The notes: generated by a model not told the origin, from the letters alone. DNA of 64,000 nt from Marinobacter sp. (GCA_018402255.1 JAGYIS010000010.1:186001-250000), one strand, 5' to 3'. Positions 1 through 9,370 are shown, counted from the stretch's first letter. A program made the numbers and translations.

Positions 1-67
1 ATCCCGCTACACTTTTTGGTATAGACTGCGAGCACTAACGTTATCCATTACCCAAAGGAGTGACTGA

Positions 68-499
68 ATGTCCACTTATACCAAAATGCTGGTCGCCATC
101 GACCTGACCGAAGAAGCGCCTCAGGTTCTGAACAAAGCGAAAGCAATTTGTGACGCCTACGGTGCCGAACTACTGCTGGTGCATGTTGTTGAGCCGGTTG
201 GCTATGCCTATGGCGGTGATATTCCCATGGATTTGACCGAGCTGCAGGATCAACTGGATAAGGCCGCCCGGGAACAGCTGGCCAAGTATGGCGATCAATA
301 CGGTGTACCTGCAAATCACCAGATTGTGACTGTCGGCCGCCCGGAGTCAGAGATCCATCGACTGGTCAAAGATCAGGGCGTGGACTTGGTGATCGTTGGC
401 AGTCACGGTCGCAAGGGCTTCCAGTTGTTACTGGGCTCTACCGCCAATGGCGTTCTGCATGGTACTCAGTGCGACGTTCTGGCCATACGCATCCACTAA
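68..499 (+). CDS. Universal stress protein, UspA family
   Basis: A 143-residue single-domain Usp protein, the usual size for the family, and probably cytoplasmic. The N-terminus reads KMLVAIDLTEEAPQVLNKA, the typical first strand and helix. Near residues 112-125 the motif GSHGRKGFQLLLGS fits the ATP-binding pattern G-x2-G-x9-G-S, so it is likely an ATP-binding Usp. The ATG is preceded by an AAAGGAG ribosome site about 8 bases upstream. It stands alone, convergent with the gene that follows. Such proteins are linked to survival under starvation or respiratory stress, but the specific trigger cannot be read here. Confidence 0.93.
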   Translation: MSTYTKMLVAIDLTEEAPQVLNKAKAICDAYGAELLLVHVVEPVGYAYGGDIPMDLTELQDQLDKAAREQLAKYGDQYGVPANHQIVTVGRPESEIHRLVKDQGVDLVIVGSHGRKGFQLLLGSTANGVLHGTQCDVLAIRIH

Positions 500-532
500 C
501 CACTGATGTTCTGGTCAACGCCGAACGAAAGA

Positions 533-550
533 GGGAGGCTCACGCCTCCC
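533..550. terminator. Bidirectional hairpin between convergent genes
   Basis: Perfect 7-bp inverted repeat GGGAGGC / GCCTCCC with a 4-base loop, between the stress protein and the convergent gene. It is flanked by short T-rich stretches on both sides and overlaps the stop codon of the minus-strand gene. Confidence 0.5.
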
Positions 551-1208
551 CTTTCATTCTTGCCTGCAGTTTTCTGAGCTGACTTTCCAGCGATACGCTG
601 ACACTTGACGCCATCGAGAAAAAGTTCAACAAGGCTTTGAGGTTGCTGTCGCCGCGGCATACCGCATGAATCCGCTGCCAGAGCGCCTGGTTAACAAGCT
701 GCAGTCTCTGATTACGCTCCACCAACCCCTTGAGCTCCCAATCCGCCTGCTCTTTGTTGCGCGCAGCAAACAATTGTTGAAGCAAGTAATATCCCACGCT
801 GCGCATTACAAATTCATCACTGTTCGCAAACGGCAAGTGGTGAAGCGCCATTGGCTTGAGCTCCGCCAGAACCGGACACCCACTGGTCGCCATTTTCAGC
901 CCGAGTAACGATCTCAGCGCCTCTTCCAGCGTTGTCTCCTTGGAGTATGAGCGACGCTCGTCGGTCACCAACACATCGACTTTCTGGTAGGCATCCTCTG
1001 CCTGAAACGCCTCAACGACTGGCAAAATCTCAGTGGCGGCCGGGCAATAGACGGCCTCGCCCGCTTTTATTGGGCAGTTAGAACATTTGCAGTGCTCTAA
1101 CCTGGTCCACGCAGGCAATGGAGAATCTGCGGCCCTGGCAGGCTCCCCGGTCACTTTAAAGTCAATACTACGGCCATCCTGAAACTTGAAATTGTAATTA
1201 ATGTTCAT
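540..1208 (-). CDS. Small Cys-rich protein, DUF6901-like (tentative)
   Basis: About 222 residues, of unknown function. An N-terminal beta-rich stretch (MNINYNFKFQDGRSIDFKV) is followed by a compact Cys cluster, C-x-C-x2-C-x9-C, around residues 40-56, which could bind metal. The rest is helical with no membrane segment. The start is taken at 1208 because ATG there overlaps the stop of the upstream ABC-F gene as ATGA, which implies translational coupling. A longer reading from 1238 would begin inside that gene. The DUF6901 name is from memory of similar short Cys-bearing proteins and is not certain. Confidence 0.7.
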   Translation of the reverse strand: MNINYNFKFQDGRSIDFKVTGEPARAADSPLPAWTRLEHCKCSNCPIKAGEAVYCPAATEILPVVEAFQAEDAYQKVDVLVTDERRSYSKETTLEEALRSLLGLKMATSGCPVLAELKPMALHHLPFANSDEFVMRSVGYYLLQQLFAARNKEQADWELKGLVERNQRLQLVNQALWQRIHAVCRGDSNLKALLNFFSMASSVSVSLESQLRKLQARMKGEA

Positions 1209-3143
1209 TGATTCGCCTGTTCTTCCAGCTCCATCCACCGTTCAATGACCGACTCCAGACGGGATTCCGTTTCCGACAATTGTTCCAGAGTGGCTGATAC
1301 TTCATCCGGTAGCCCTGAATAAAAGTTCGGGGCGGCAACAGCCTCTCGAAGGTCTGCCACCTCTTGTTCCAGCGCCTCGATCTGGCCGGGCAGCTGCTCC
1401 AGCTCCAGTTTAAGCTTGTAGCTGAGCTTAACGGGTTTTTGTTTTGCCGACTGCGCCACAGTCTGTGCAACTGGCGCATCCTTCTTTTCTACAGACTCGG
1501 TTCTGTCACGCTTGTCCTGTTTATCTGGCCGGCTACCCGAAACCTCCGCCGGGAATCGCCCGCCCTGCCGACGCCAGTCAGTGTAGCCACCGACGTGCTC
1601 CTGAACGTTTCCGGAACCGTCCAGGAAGATGGTCTCTGTCACCACGTTGTCCAGAAACTCCCGGTCGTGACTGATCACGATGACGGTACCTTTGAACTCG
1701 GCCAACTGCTCTTCCAGTAACTCCAGCGTTTCGACATCGAGATCGTTGGTAGGTTCGTCCAGCACCAGAATGTTCGCGGGTTTACTGAACAACTTGGCCA
1801 ACAACAGGCGCGCGCGCTCGCCACCAGAGAACACACGCACGGGAGACCGGGAACGTTCCGGGGTAAACAGAAATTCCTGCAAATAACCCAAAACATGCTT
1901 ACTTTGACCATTGATGTCGATGAATTCGCGGCCTTCCGCCAGGTTGTCCAGGGCGTTCCGCTCAAGATCAAGCTCACCCCTGCAGCTGATCAAAGTAAGC
2001 CACTTTCAGATTGGTGCCCAGGCGTATTTCGCCCTCTGTCGGCTGGAGCTCACCCAGTAACAGTCGTACCAGCGTCGTTTTACCGGTGCCGTTCTCACCC
2101 ACCAGACCGATCTTGTCGCCCCGGATAATGGTGAGATCCATACCCTGGACCACACGATGGCCATCCGGGTAGGCGAATCCGGCAGCCTGGGCTTCTGCGA
2201 CCAGCTTTCCGGATTTGGCCGCTTCTTCAACGGAAAAGTTAGCCGTACCACCCCGTACCCGGCGTTGCCGGTGCTCTTCACGCATCGCTTTGAGCGAGCG
2301 AACACGCCCCATATTACGGGTGCGCCTGGCTTTTATACCCTGGCGAATCCAGGTTTCTTCCTGCTTGAGCCGCTTGTCGAACAGCGCATTCTGGCGGTCT
2401 TCATCTTCAAGCGCTTTTTCCTTGAGCTCCAGGTAACGATCGTAACTGGCCGCAAAACTGATCAGCTGGCCACGATCCAGCTCAACTACCCTGGTCGCCA
2501 TCCGGCGAATAAATGCCCGATCATGGCTGACAAACAGCATGGCCCCACGAAACTGGGCAAGTGCTTCTTCAAGCCAGGCAATGGCTGGTACATCAAGATG
2601 GTTGGTGGGCTCGTCCAACAGCAGTATATCTGGCTCAGCAACCAGGGCCTTGGCCAGAAGAACGCGGCGCTGCCAACCTCCCGACAGAGTATTCAGGGTG
2701 CGGTCGGGATCGATACCATACTGGCCAAGGATCGTGGTGACCTTTTGGTCAAGCCGCCACCCATCCAACGCCTCAATGCGTTCCTGGGCCTTCATCATGG
2801 CATCCATGCTCGCTTCGTCTGCCATTTGCGACAGGCGATGAAACTCCGCCAGCACCGCCCCGGTTTCAGGAAACGCCGAAGCAACAACATCGTACGCGGT
2901 GCGCGGATCATCCGACGGCAAGCTTTGAGGCAACACCGAAAGCACTGAGCCCTCTTCGAGCCGAACCACGCCACCGTCAGGAACCACCTCGCCACTGACA
3001 ATCTTCAACAACGTAGATTTGCCCTCACCATTACGCCCAAGCAAGCACACCCGCTCCCCCGGATCGATCATCAACGTGGCTCCATCAAGCAACGGATGCA
3101 TACCGAAAGACAGGGATATTTTTTCCAGCGTTAACAAAGGCAC
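1205..3143 (-). pseudogene. uup: ABC-F ATPase Uup, frameshifted as sequenced
   Basis: Soluble ABC-F ATPase with two nucleotide-binding domains and no membrane part. The family acts on ribosomes or DNA structures. The N-terminal part (3143 to 1974) has Walker A GRNGEGKST near residue 37, signature LSGGW and Walker B LLLDEPTNHLD. The second part carries signature FSGGE, Walker B LVLDEPTNDLD and the lysine/glutamate-rich C-terminal coiled coil typical of Uup. The reading frame breaks at the C run 1977-1980. Removing one C joins ...FDQLQG to ELDLERN and gives 645 residues, close to the E. coli length. Probably a sequencing error. It overlaps the next gene by ATGA. Confidence 0.88.
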
Positions 3144-3148
3144 TTTGG

Positions 3149-3946
3149 TTATGACTCCTGTTGAGAAATAGTGACGGTATCGCCCACCGAAACACGGTGA
3201 CCGTCGAGGTGAATGGCATTCTGGCCGAAGATAACGCCATCCGGCGTTTTTCTGTAAGTCGACAGCGTTCTGAGCGGCTCGGTCCGGGGATGCTTTGCAC
3301 CCACATCGGGATCCACAGTGGTCATCACACAGCGGGAACAGGGCTTGGCGACATCAAAGTGTGCCGTCCCGATGACCAGAGCACGCCAGTCATCTTCAGC
3401 CCAGGGCTTTGCACCCGAAACGACAATATTGGGCCGGAAGTGTCGCATATCCACGGGCGTCTGTAGCCTGGCGTTAAGCTCGTCCAGCGAAGCCTGATTG
3501 GTTACAAGAAACGGAAAGCCATCCGCAAATCCGACTCGCTTTCGGTCCGGGACACGCTCGGGGTCTACGCGTCGAAAACTGTTCTCGGGCATGTAAACAA
3601 AGCGCAGACTCTGCCCGCAGTAACGACTGGCCGCCTGACTCGCCTTGTCTGCCCCAATCAGGGCCTCGACCCGATCCCGCCAAACTCCGACGGAGACCAG
3701 CTCTTTATCCGGCACCAGATCAAACGTGCCTTCATCGGGGATGGAAACCTTTAAGGAACGATCATCAATACGGGTTCGGATTGTGGCGAGAATCGGCAAT
3801 TGCCGCTGGGTTACGAATGCACCAGAGTCATCCACCAGCATCCAGCGCCGATCGCCGGCAGGGCCGAATTCATCCAGATCGAAAGACGACACTTCAATAC
3901 CGGCAAGCGACTTGACCGGATAGAGGTAGAGGGAGTGGACGCGCAT
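3149..3946 (-). CDS. MOSC domain protein, YcbX-like
   Basis: A 265-residue protein with an N-terminal MOSC beta-barrel (residues 1 to about 115, starting MRVHSLYLYPVKSLAG) and a C-terminal MOSC domain. The motif PCSRC near residues 202-206 holds the conserved cysteine thought to bind the molybdenum cofactor. E. coli YcbX detoxifies N-hydroxylated bases and has an extra C-terminal ferredoxin domain. That domain is missing here, so an external electron donor would be needed. It lies 5 bases upstream of uup on the same strand and may be cotranscribed with it. Confidence 0.88.
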   Translation of the reverse strand: MRVHSLYLYPVKSLAGIEVSSFDLDEFGPAGDRRWMLVDDSGAFVTQRQLPILATIRTRIDDRSLKVSIPDEGTFDLVPDKELVSVGVWRDRVEALIGADKASQAASRYCGQSLRFVYMPENSFRRVDPERVPDRKRVGFADGFPFLVTNQASLDELNARLQTPVDMRHFRPNIVVSGAKPWAEDDWRALVIGTAHFDVAKPCSRCVMTTVDPDVGAKHPRTEPLRTLSTYRKTPDGVIFGQNAIHLDGHRVSVGDTVTISQQES

Positions 3947-4038
3947 AATGCCAACCTTTACTGCGTCGATTTGAAATAAGGGTACCGAGTATAACTGACG
4001 AGCAGGCGCTCATGGGGGAGAAATCGGGCATCAGATAC

Positions 4039-4070
4039 AAAAAAACCCGACACAAGCGGTCGGGTTTTTT
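4039..4070. terminator. Terminator downstream of tRNA-Gly
   Basis: Stem CCCGAC (4046-4051) / GTCGGG (4059-4064) with a 7-base loop, flanked by A7 on one side and T6 on the other. It can therefore stop transcription in both directions. It lies directly 3' of the minus-strand tRNA. Confidence 0.85.
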
Positions 4071-4077
4071 CTGAATC

Positions 4078-4153
<76 letters not shown>

Positions 4154-4191
4154 AGATGTTGAGTGAGGGCGTTGCCTCTCAACGGATGCGT

Positions 4192-4219
4192 ATTCTACTG
4201 ATCGAACATCGGTCGTCAA
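4192..4219 (-). promoter_or_regulatory. Sigma-70 promoter of tRNA-Gly
   Basis: On the minus strand TTGACG (-35, 4219-4214), a 16-base spacer and TAGAAT (-10, 4197-4192) lie about 40 bases upstream of the mature tRNA 5' end. Both boxes match the consensus at 5 of 6 positions. Confidence 0.65.
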
Positions 4220-4321
4220 CAAGTTTATGAAAAATTTCCCCGGCCAACCCGGGGTGATTCCCGCTCCACCCCCAATGCCAACGGGACGATTCCGGTCACC
4301 CACCCGGTCAGCTCCTCTCGC

Positions 4322-4924
4322 TCACTGGCCAAAGGTTTTGCCAGCCTCAAGGTAGCGGCGTTCCTGCTCGCTGGAACATCTGCCCAGCGCTTTGTTTCTA
4401 TGGGGAAACCGACCAAATTGAACGATGATGTCCCGGTGCTCGAGCGCGGATTCAAGAAAGCTCCCAAGAAACTCTGCCAATAGACCTTCATTACCTGCCA
4501 CCAATTGCTCGTAACACTCCACCGACAGATCCTGATCTTCCGCTCGCTCAGAATGCTGTAACGGCATGTACATAAACGCCCGCTGAATGGCTGGCAAGCT
4601 CAGGTCCTGTCCCTTCTGCATGGCTTGGCGACTCAACTTTCTTGCCAGCGAGTCATGCTCAAAAGCCAATGCGCCACCCCGGAAAATGTTTCGACTGAAC
4701 TGATCAAGCAATAATATCTCGGCCAACGCTCCACCGGGCTCCTTCCGCCAATGATCCAACCCTTGCTCCGAGGCGAATAACACCAGCGACATAAAGCGAC
4801 GCCGGATTTCCTGGTCAAACCTGCGATCCGAGCGAAACCAACGGTTTCGGTGCTCACTGTCGGGGAGACCCTGCTCGTCCAATTCACCAAACCAGAAATC
4901 CAGAAGCTCTTTCCAATCGAACAT
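4322..4924 (-). CDS. DUF924 family protein
   Basis: A 200-residue all-helical protein of the DUF924 family, recognised by LLDFWFGELDEQG at the N-terminus, NRWFRSDRRFDQEI, the central LLLDQFSRNIFRG and FMYMPLQHSE. The fold is TPR-like. No biochemical role is firmly established. It starts at ATG 4924 and is divergent from the CbiX-like gene. The 168 bases between it and tRNA-Gly hold only that tRNA's promoter. Confidence 0.9.
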   Translation of the reverse strand: MFDWKELLDFWFGELDEQGLPDSEHRNRWFRSDRRFDQEIRRRFMSLVLFASEQGLDHWRKEPGGALAEILLLDQFSRNIFRGGALAFEHDSLARKLSRQAMQKGQDLSLPAIQRAFMYMPLQHSERAEDQDLSVECYEQLVAGNEGLLAEFLGSFLESALEHRDIIVQFGRFPHRNKALGRCSSEQERRYLEAGKTFGQ

Positions 4925-5018
4925 TTACCAGCTCCCTGTTACATTTAAATCAACAGACACAAGCGCAACCTGATGTGATTACGACAGCGTTGCCCTATTT
5001 GACCACCCAGGAGATACC

Positions 5019-5396
5019 ATGACCACATCACATCAAATCATTCTGCTTGCCCATGGCAGCAGTGACCCGCGCTGGTGTGAGACCTTCGAACAGCTGGCAG
5101 CACCTACCCTCAGTTCGGTTCAACACTCAGCCATCGCCTACATGGAGCTTGCAGAGCCATCGCTTGACACGATTATCAGTGCAGGCAAGGCAAACGGCAC
5201 CCTGAACTATACAATCGTACCTCTGTTTCTCGCCGCTGGTCGCCACTTGCGCAAAGACGTGCCGGCGATGATCGAACAACTCGAAAGCGAGCACGGCGTA
5301 CACATCAAGCTGGCCGACCCGATCGGAAAAAACCCACAACTGGGTGATGCCATCAGAGACGTCGTACTTCAGGAACTGGCAGACACAGGCTCTTGA
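5019..5396 (+). CDS. CbiX/SirB-like sirohydrochlorin chelatase domain protein
   Basis: A 125-residue single CbiX domain, as in short-form chelatases. It begins with the family's IILLAHGSSDPRW, where the histidine is the metal-binding or catalytic residue. VPLFLAAGRHLRKDVP near residues 75-90 carries the second conserved His. Short CbiX proteins insert Co2+, Ni2+ or Fe2+ into sirohydrochlorin-type tetrapyrroles, probably as homodimers. No other cobalamin or siroheme genes are adjacent, so the metal is unresolved. A CAGGAG ribosome site precedes the ATG. Confidence 0.85.
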   Translation: MTTSHQIILLAHGSSDPRWCETFEQLAAPTLSSVQHSAIAYMELAEPSLDTIISAGKANGTLNYTIVPLFLAAGRHLRKDVPAMIEQLESEHGVHIKLADPIGKNPQLGDAIRDVVLQELADTGS

Positions 5397-5425
5397 GCGA
5401 GCCCTTGCATGCAAAGGGGAACAAC

Positions 5426-6331
5426 ATGGACAAGCGAGTACTGATTACCGGTGGCACCGGCTTTATTGGCACCGTACTTTGTCGGGATCTCATCAGCAAA
5501 GGCTACTCGCTGACGGTGCTAAGCCGGCAAAGCCCGGATACCGTTCGTGCCCTGTGCGGGCGTGTTGAGGTCGCTGGAAACCTGGCCAACCTGAAAGGCC
5601 ACCCGGGCTTTCAGGCAGTGATCAATCTTGCTGGCGAAGGCATTGCTGACAAACGATGGTCCGAGGCAAGAAAACAAGCCCTGCGCGACAGCAGGATCGG
5701 CGTCACGCGGCAGCTTGTTGCGACCATCCGCAGCTGGCAAACCCTACCCGATGTTGTCGTTTCCGGGTCTGCAGTCGGCTTTTATGGTAACCAAAACGAC
5801 CACCTGGTGACCGAAGACGCCCAGCCCAATCCGGAATTTACTCATGAACTGTGCCGCGACTGGGAGCAAGAGGCCCTGGCGCTTGAGCAGGACGGAGTGC
5901 GGGTATGCCTGTCGCGGACCGGGGTTGTCGCGGGTCGCGCCGGCGGTTTCCTGCAAAGAATGCTGTTACCTTTCAAGCTTGGACTCGGGGGCAGACTGGG
6001 GTCTGGTCAGCAGTATATGCCCTGGGTGCATCGGGATGACGTGGTTGCCGGGCTGATCTGGATGCTCGAAAACGACCGGGCCCACGGCGCCTACAATATG
6101 GTGAGCCCTAACCCAGCGACCAACCGCGAGTTCACGCGGACCCTCGGCAAGGTCTTGCACCGCCCCACCCTGTTTCCCGCGCCGGCACCGGTTCTCAAGC
6201 TGGCGCTGGGTGAAATGGCAGGATTGCTGCTGACAGGACAAAAGGCTGTACCGCAGCGACTTCAAACCGAAGGCTTTCAGTTCAAGTATCCAGAGCTCGA
6301 AGCGGCATTGAAGGATAGCGTGGCGGGATAA
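5426..6331 (+). CDS. TIGR01777-family NAD(P)-dependent epimerase
   Basis: About 301 residues, an extended SDR protein of the YfcH/TIGR01777 group. The N-terminal Rossmann motif is TGGTGFIG. The body contains NLAGEGIADKRWSE, SGSAVGFYGN and the catalytic-type Y of the YxxxK-like segment. The C-terminal DUF1731 region includes LGEMAGLLLTGQKAVPQRL. The start at 5426 fits the family N-terminus (MDKRVLITGG) and has an AAGGGGA ribosome site. A longer reading from 5393 overlaps the upstream gene and adds residues not typical of the family. The substrate is unknown. Confidence 0.88.
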   Translation: MDKRVLITGGTGFIGTVLCRDLISKGYSLTVLSRQSPDTVRALCGRVEVAGNLANLKGHPGFQAVINLAGEGIADKRWSEARKQALRDSRIGVTRQLVATIRSWQTLPDVVVSGSAVGFYGNQNDHLVTEDAQPNPEFTHELCRDWEQEALALEQDGVRVCLSRTGVVAGRAGGFLQRMLLPFKLGLGGRLGSGQQYMPWVHRDDVVAGLIWMLENDRAHGAYNMVSPNPATNREFTRTLGKVLHRPTLFPAPAPVLKLALGEMAGLLLTGQKAVPQRLQTEGFQFKYPELEAALKDSVAG

Positions 6332-6348
6332 TTTTTTTCGCAAATGAG

Positions 6349-6377
6349 TTGACAGGGCCCGAGGCCTTACTTAATAT
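6349..6377 (+). promoter_or_regulatory. Sigma-70 promoter of tRNA-Glu
   Basis: TTGACA (6349-6354), a 17-base spacer and TAATAT (6372-6377), followed by a GC-rich discriminator ACGCGCC as in stringently controlled stable-RNA promoters. The predicted start lies about 33 bases before the mature tRNA. A T7 run at 6332-6338, just before it, may end the upstream transcript. Confidence 0.75.
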
Positions 6378-6416
6378 ACGCGCCACCTCGACGAGGCAAG
6401 TTGTTGAAAACGTTGC

Positions 6417-6492
6417 GTCCCCTTCGTCTAGTGGCCTAGGACTCCGCCCTTTCACGGCGGCAACAGGGGTTCGAACCCCCTAGGGGACGCCA
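6417..6492 (+). tRNA. tRNA-Glu (TTC)
   Basis: A 76-nt cloverleaf with acceptor GTCCCCT / AGGGGAC, anticodon loop CTTTCAC (TTC), T-loop GTTCGAACC and encoded CCA. It is transcribed alone in this window. Confidence 0.96.
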
Positions 6493-6531
6493 ATTTTCAG
6501 CCCGCTAGTGCGCAGTTTGCACTTAGCCAAC

Positions 6532-6672
6532 CTACCCTTTTCGGTGTTCACTGGCGTTCTTCTCGCCATGGGCTTTCTGGTCTTTGACCACGAAAATCCC
6601 GACACCCACAAAAAAGCCCACCATCAGCAATACAGTTGCGATTCCTGCGATAACAACGGCGTCCACGTACAT
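6532..6672 (-). CDS. ccoM: CcoM-like small cbb3 oxidase subunit, 46 aa
   Basis: A 46-residue protein, read on the minus strand from ATG at 6672 with a GGGAG ribosome site 8 bases upstream. The N-terminus MYVDAVVIAGIATVLLMVGF leads a single membrane helix (about residues 5-29) and ends in a hydrophilic tail starting VVKDQK. From memory this matches the small CcoM subunit of Pseudomonas stutzeri cbb3 cytochrome oxidase (M-[FY]-V-D-x-V-V-x-A-G at the start, helix, then KD). CcoM stabilises the high-affinity terminal oxidase and is encoded away from ccoNOP, as here. The Anr/Fnr box upstream fits this role. The assignment is by pattern only. Confidence 0.75.
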   Translation of the reverse strand: MYVDAVVIAGIATVLLMVGFFVGVGIFVVKDQKAHGEKNASEHRKG

Positions 6673-6739
6673 AGCTTGTTCTCCCGGCGATTCTGAAACT
6701 TGATTAAGCTCAGGTTACGCCTCCCCGGAAACGACCGTC

Positions 6740-6753
6740 TTGATCTGTGTCAA
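6740..6753 (-). promoter_or_regulatory. Anr/Fnr box upstream of ccoM-like gene
   Basis: TTGAT-CTGT-GTCAA differs from the TTGAT-N4-ATCAA consensus at one base. Its centre (6746.5) is about 31 bases upstream of a TAACCT -10-like hexamer (6718-6713 on the minus strand). That places it near -41, the position for class II activation by Fnr or Anr. The palindrome could also act on the divergent gene at 6893. Confidence 0.7.
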
Positions 6754-6892
6754 AGTCAACTAAGCGCCTCACCTTTATAGAATCTGCGACATCCCTTCCA
6801 GATTTGTTTCGGCATTTCGGGCATTTGCAGCGCATTAGAAATAAACAGCTGCTATAGTCTTTGTCAGGTTAAGCACTCATATACGCGCCCCT

Positions 6893-9349
6893 ATGTCTGA
6901 TCTCCAATGCAATGGCGAAGCTCGTAACATGCCAGAAATTACGACCCGATTAAGGCGTATTCGTAAAGCCTCGCCGTTGTCTTTCAGGCTTCTGGCCTGG
7001 ATTCTGCTATTCAGCACCGCCTTTTCCCTGCTCGCTGCCGGGGTGCAGATCTATTCTGACTATCGAAAAGACCTGTCACTGATTGATGAGCGAATGCAGG
7101 TTATCGAATCCGGTTATGCGTCGAGCCTGGCAAGAAGCCTGTGGGCCCTGGACCAGAAGTTACTCCAGACCCAGATGGAAGGCATTCTAAGCCTGCCGGA
7201 CATCGCCCACCTGCGCCTCAGAATCGAACCAGACTCAGAACTCGTGATGGGGGAAATCCCCAGAGAAGCCGATACACTTACTCACCGTTTTCAGCTTGTC
7301 CAGCGGGAGGGTACTGAGTTTCAGCTTGGCGAACTGGTTATCACGGCCAACCTCGACAGGGTTTACGGCGAACTACGCCGCAAAGTCGGCGTTATCCTTG
7401 CCACGCAGTTTCTCATTGTCTTTTTTGTTTCTGTTCTTATTCTCTGGATTTTTCAGCATCTGGTCACCCGCCACCTCACCGCAATGGCCGACTACACCAA
7501 AGACTTGTCCTTACGCACCCTGTCCAGACCTCTTGTACTTGACCGCCCTGACAGTGAATCAAACAGCAAAGATGAGCTTGGCATGGTCACCGATGCCATT
7601 AACGAAATGCGCGAACGCCTGAACCAGGATGTCGAACGCCGGGAGCGTGACGCGGCAGACATTCTCAAGTTCTCCAAGGCCATTGATCAGAGCCCGTCGT
7701 CTGTCCTGATCTGTGATCGCCAGTGGCGCATCGAATACGCTAACCGGAAATTCAGTCAGCTGACCGGGCACAGCACCGACGGAATCATTGGTAAACACCC
7801 GTCCAATCTCATCGAAAACAGCATGGATATCCAGGAAGCCAGGCAGCTATGGCAATCCATCAGGCTACAAGTGCAGCGCGTGGGCGTGTGGCAGGGAGAG
7901 GTCAACAGTATCCGACGGAATGGCGAACGTTATTGGGAACAGCTGGTCGTGACGCCCATCCGGGATAACAACGGAGAGACCACGGGCTACCTGATACTGG
8001 GCGAAGACATCAGCATCAGGAAGCGTTACGAACAACAACTATTGCGGCAGGCCAACTACGATATTCTGACCGGGCTACCAAATCGCATGCTGGCTCTGGA
8101 CCGCCTGAAGCTCGCACTTGCCCAGGCCCGCAGAGACAACTCCCAGGTCGGGGTCATGTTTCTCGATCTCGACAACTTCAAACATATTAACGACACCCTC
8201 GGCCACGATGCCGGTGACAACCTGCTGGTGGAAGCCGCCCGCAGGATCTCCAGTTGCCTGCGTGGCACCAGTACGGTGGCCCGCCTGGGTGGCGACGAAT
8301 TCCTGGTGATATTGCCCGGCCTCACCGGCCCCGAAGCCTCTTGCCAGGTTGCAGAACGCATACTGAAAACCTTTTCTGGCGCTTTCATGCTGAACGGCCA
8401 GGAAGTGTTTGTGACCACCAGTATTGGCATAGCCACTTTCCCGACGGATTCCGATAACAGCGGCACCCTGCTGCAGCATGCCGATGCTGCCATGTATCAG
8501 GCCAAGCACAAAGGCAAGAGTTCCTACGCCCGTTTTACACCGGAAATGACCGAGGTATCCCACGAGCGCCTGCAAATGGAATCCCATATGCGCAAGGCGC
8601 TGGAGCTGGGCGAGTTCGAACTCTACTATCAGCCTATTATCGAGACCATATCCGGGCGCCTGATCGGTGCAGAGGCATTGCTTCGCTGGAACAACCCCGC
8701 CATGGGTATGGTTATGCCCGACCGGTTTATTCCGCTTGCCGAAGAAACCGGACTGATCATCCCGATAGGCGAATGGGTTATCCAGGAAGCTTGCAAGGCT
8801 GCGGTTACGTGGCATGCTCTGACTGGCCTCGACGATCTCTCGATTGCCGTTAACGTCTCGCCACGACAGTTCCGGGACCCTGGCTTTACCGATGCGGTTA
8901 TGCGGTCCCTCAACACCAGTGGCCTCAGGCCTGAATCTCTCGAGCTCGAGATTACCGAGCGATTGATTCTCGACAACACCATTGAAACCGCCGACATTCT
9001 CCGGCAGCTGGACCGGACAGGGATACGACTCTCGGTTGATGATTTCGGTACTGGCTACTCTGCCCTCAGCTATTTGAAAAGCTATCCTTTTGATACCCTG
9101 AAGATTGACAAGTCCTTCATCCAGGACGTGTTAAGTGAGAGCGGGGACGCCTCCCTGGTGCGCGCCATTATCAACATGGCCCACAGTCTCGGCCTGACTG
9201 TTATTGCCGAGGGCGTCGAACAGGAGGCGCAAACCTACTTCCTCAAGGACGAAGGCTGCGATTACTCCCAGGGCTATTTCTACAGTCGCCCATTACCCGA
9301 GCAAGACTTCATGAACTGGCTGGAAACCAACCACCGCACAAACCTCTGA
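6893..9349 (+). CDS. Membrane PAS-GGDEF-EAL c-di-GMP protein
   Basis: An 818-residue inner-membrane signalling protein. Membrane helices at about 29-52 and 165-190 enclose a periplasmic sensor of about 110 residues. A HAMP-like linker, a PAS domain (about 255-375), a GGDEF domain (GGDEF near 466) and an EAL domain (EALLRW near 593) follow. GGDEF is intact, but the RxxD inhibitory site before it is absent. The EAL motifs NVSPRQ, ELEITERL, DDFGTGYS, KIDKSFI and AEGVEQEA are all present, so both synthesis and breakdown of c-di-GMP are possible. ATG 6893 lacks a clear ribosome site; ATG 6929 is an alternative start. The input signal is unknown. Confidence 0.9.
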   Translation: MSDLQCNGEARNMPEITTRLRRIRKASPLSFRLLAWILLFSTAFSLLAAGVQIYSDYRKDLSLIDERMQVIESGYASSLARSLWALDQKLLQTQMEGILSLPDIAHLRLRIEPDSELVMGEIPREADTLTHRFQLVQREGTEFQLGELVITANLDRVYGELRRKVGVILATQFLIVFFVSVLILWIFQHLVTRHLTAMADYTKDLSLRTLSRPLVLDRPDSESNSKDELGMVTDAINEMRERLNQDVERRERDAADILKFSKAIDQSPSSVLICDRQWRIEYANRKFSQLTGHSTDGIIGKHPSNLIENSMDIQEARQLWQSIRLQVQRVGVWQGEVNSIRRNGERYWEQLVVTPIRDNNGETTGYLILGEDISIRKRYEQQLLRQANYDILTGLPNRMLALDRLKLALAQARRDNSQVGVMFLDLDNFKHINDTLGHDAGDNLLVEAARRISSCLRGTSTVARLGGDEFLVILPGLTGPEASCQVAERILKTFSGAFMLNGQEVFVTTSIGIATFPTDSDNSGTLLQHADAAMYQAKHKGKSSYARFTPEMTEVSHERLQMESHMRKALELGEFELYYQPIIETISGRLIGAEALLRWNNPAMGMVMPDRFIPLAEETGLIIPIGEWVIQEACKAAVTWHALTGLDDLSIAVNVSPRQFRDPGFTDAVMRSLNTSGLRPESLELEITERLILDNTIETADILRQLDRTGIRLSVDDFGTGYSALSYLKSYPFDTLKIDKSFIQDVLSESGDASLVRAIINMAHSLGLTVIAEGVEQEAQTYFLKDEGCDYSQGYFYSRPLPEQDFMNWLETNHRTNL

Positions 9350-9370
9350 ACCACAACAACGGCACTACCC

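Noticed and set aside
6508..6696. A 62-codon plus-strand frame between tRNA-Glu and the GGDEF-EAL gene
   Set aside because: The opposite strand encodes the CcoM-like protein with a ribosome site and family resemblance; the plus frame is its complement.
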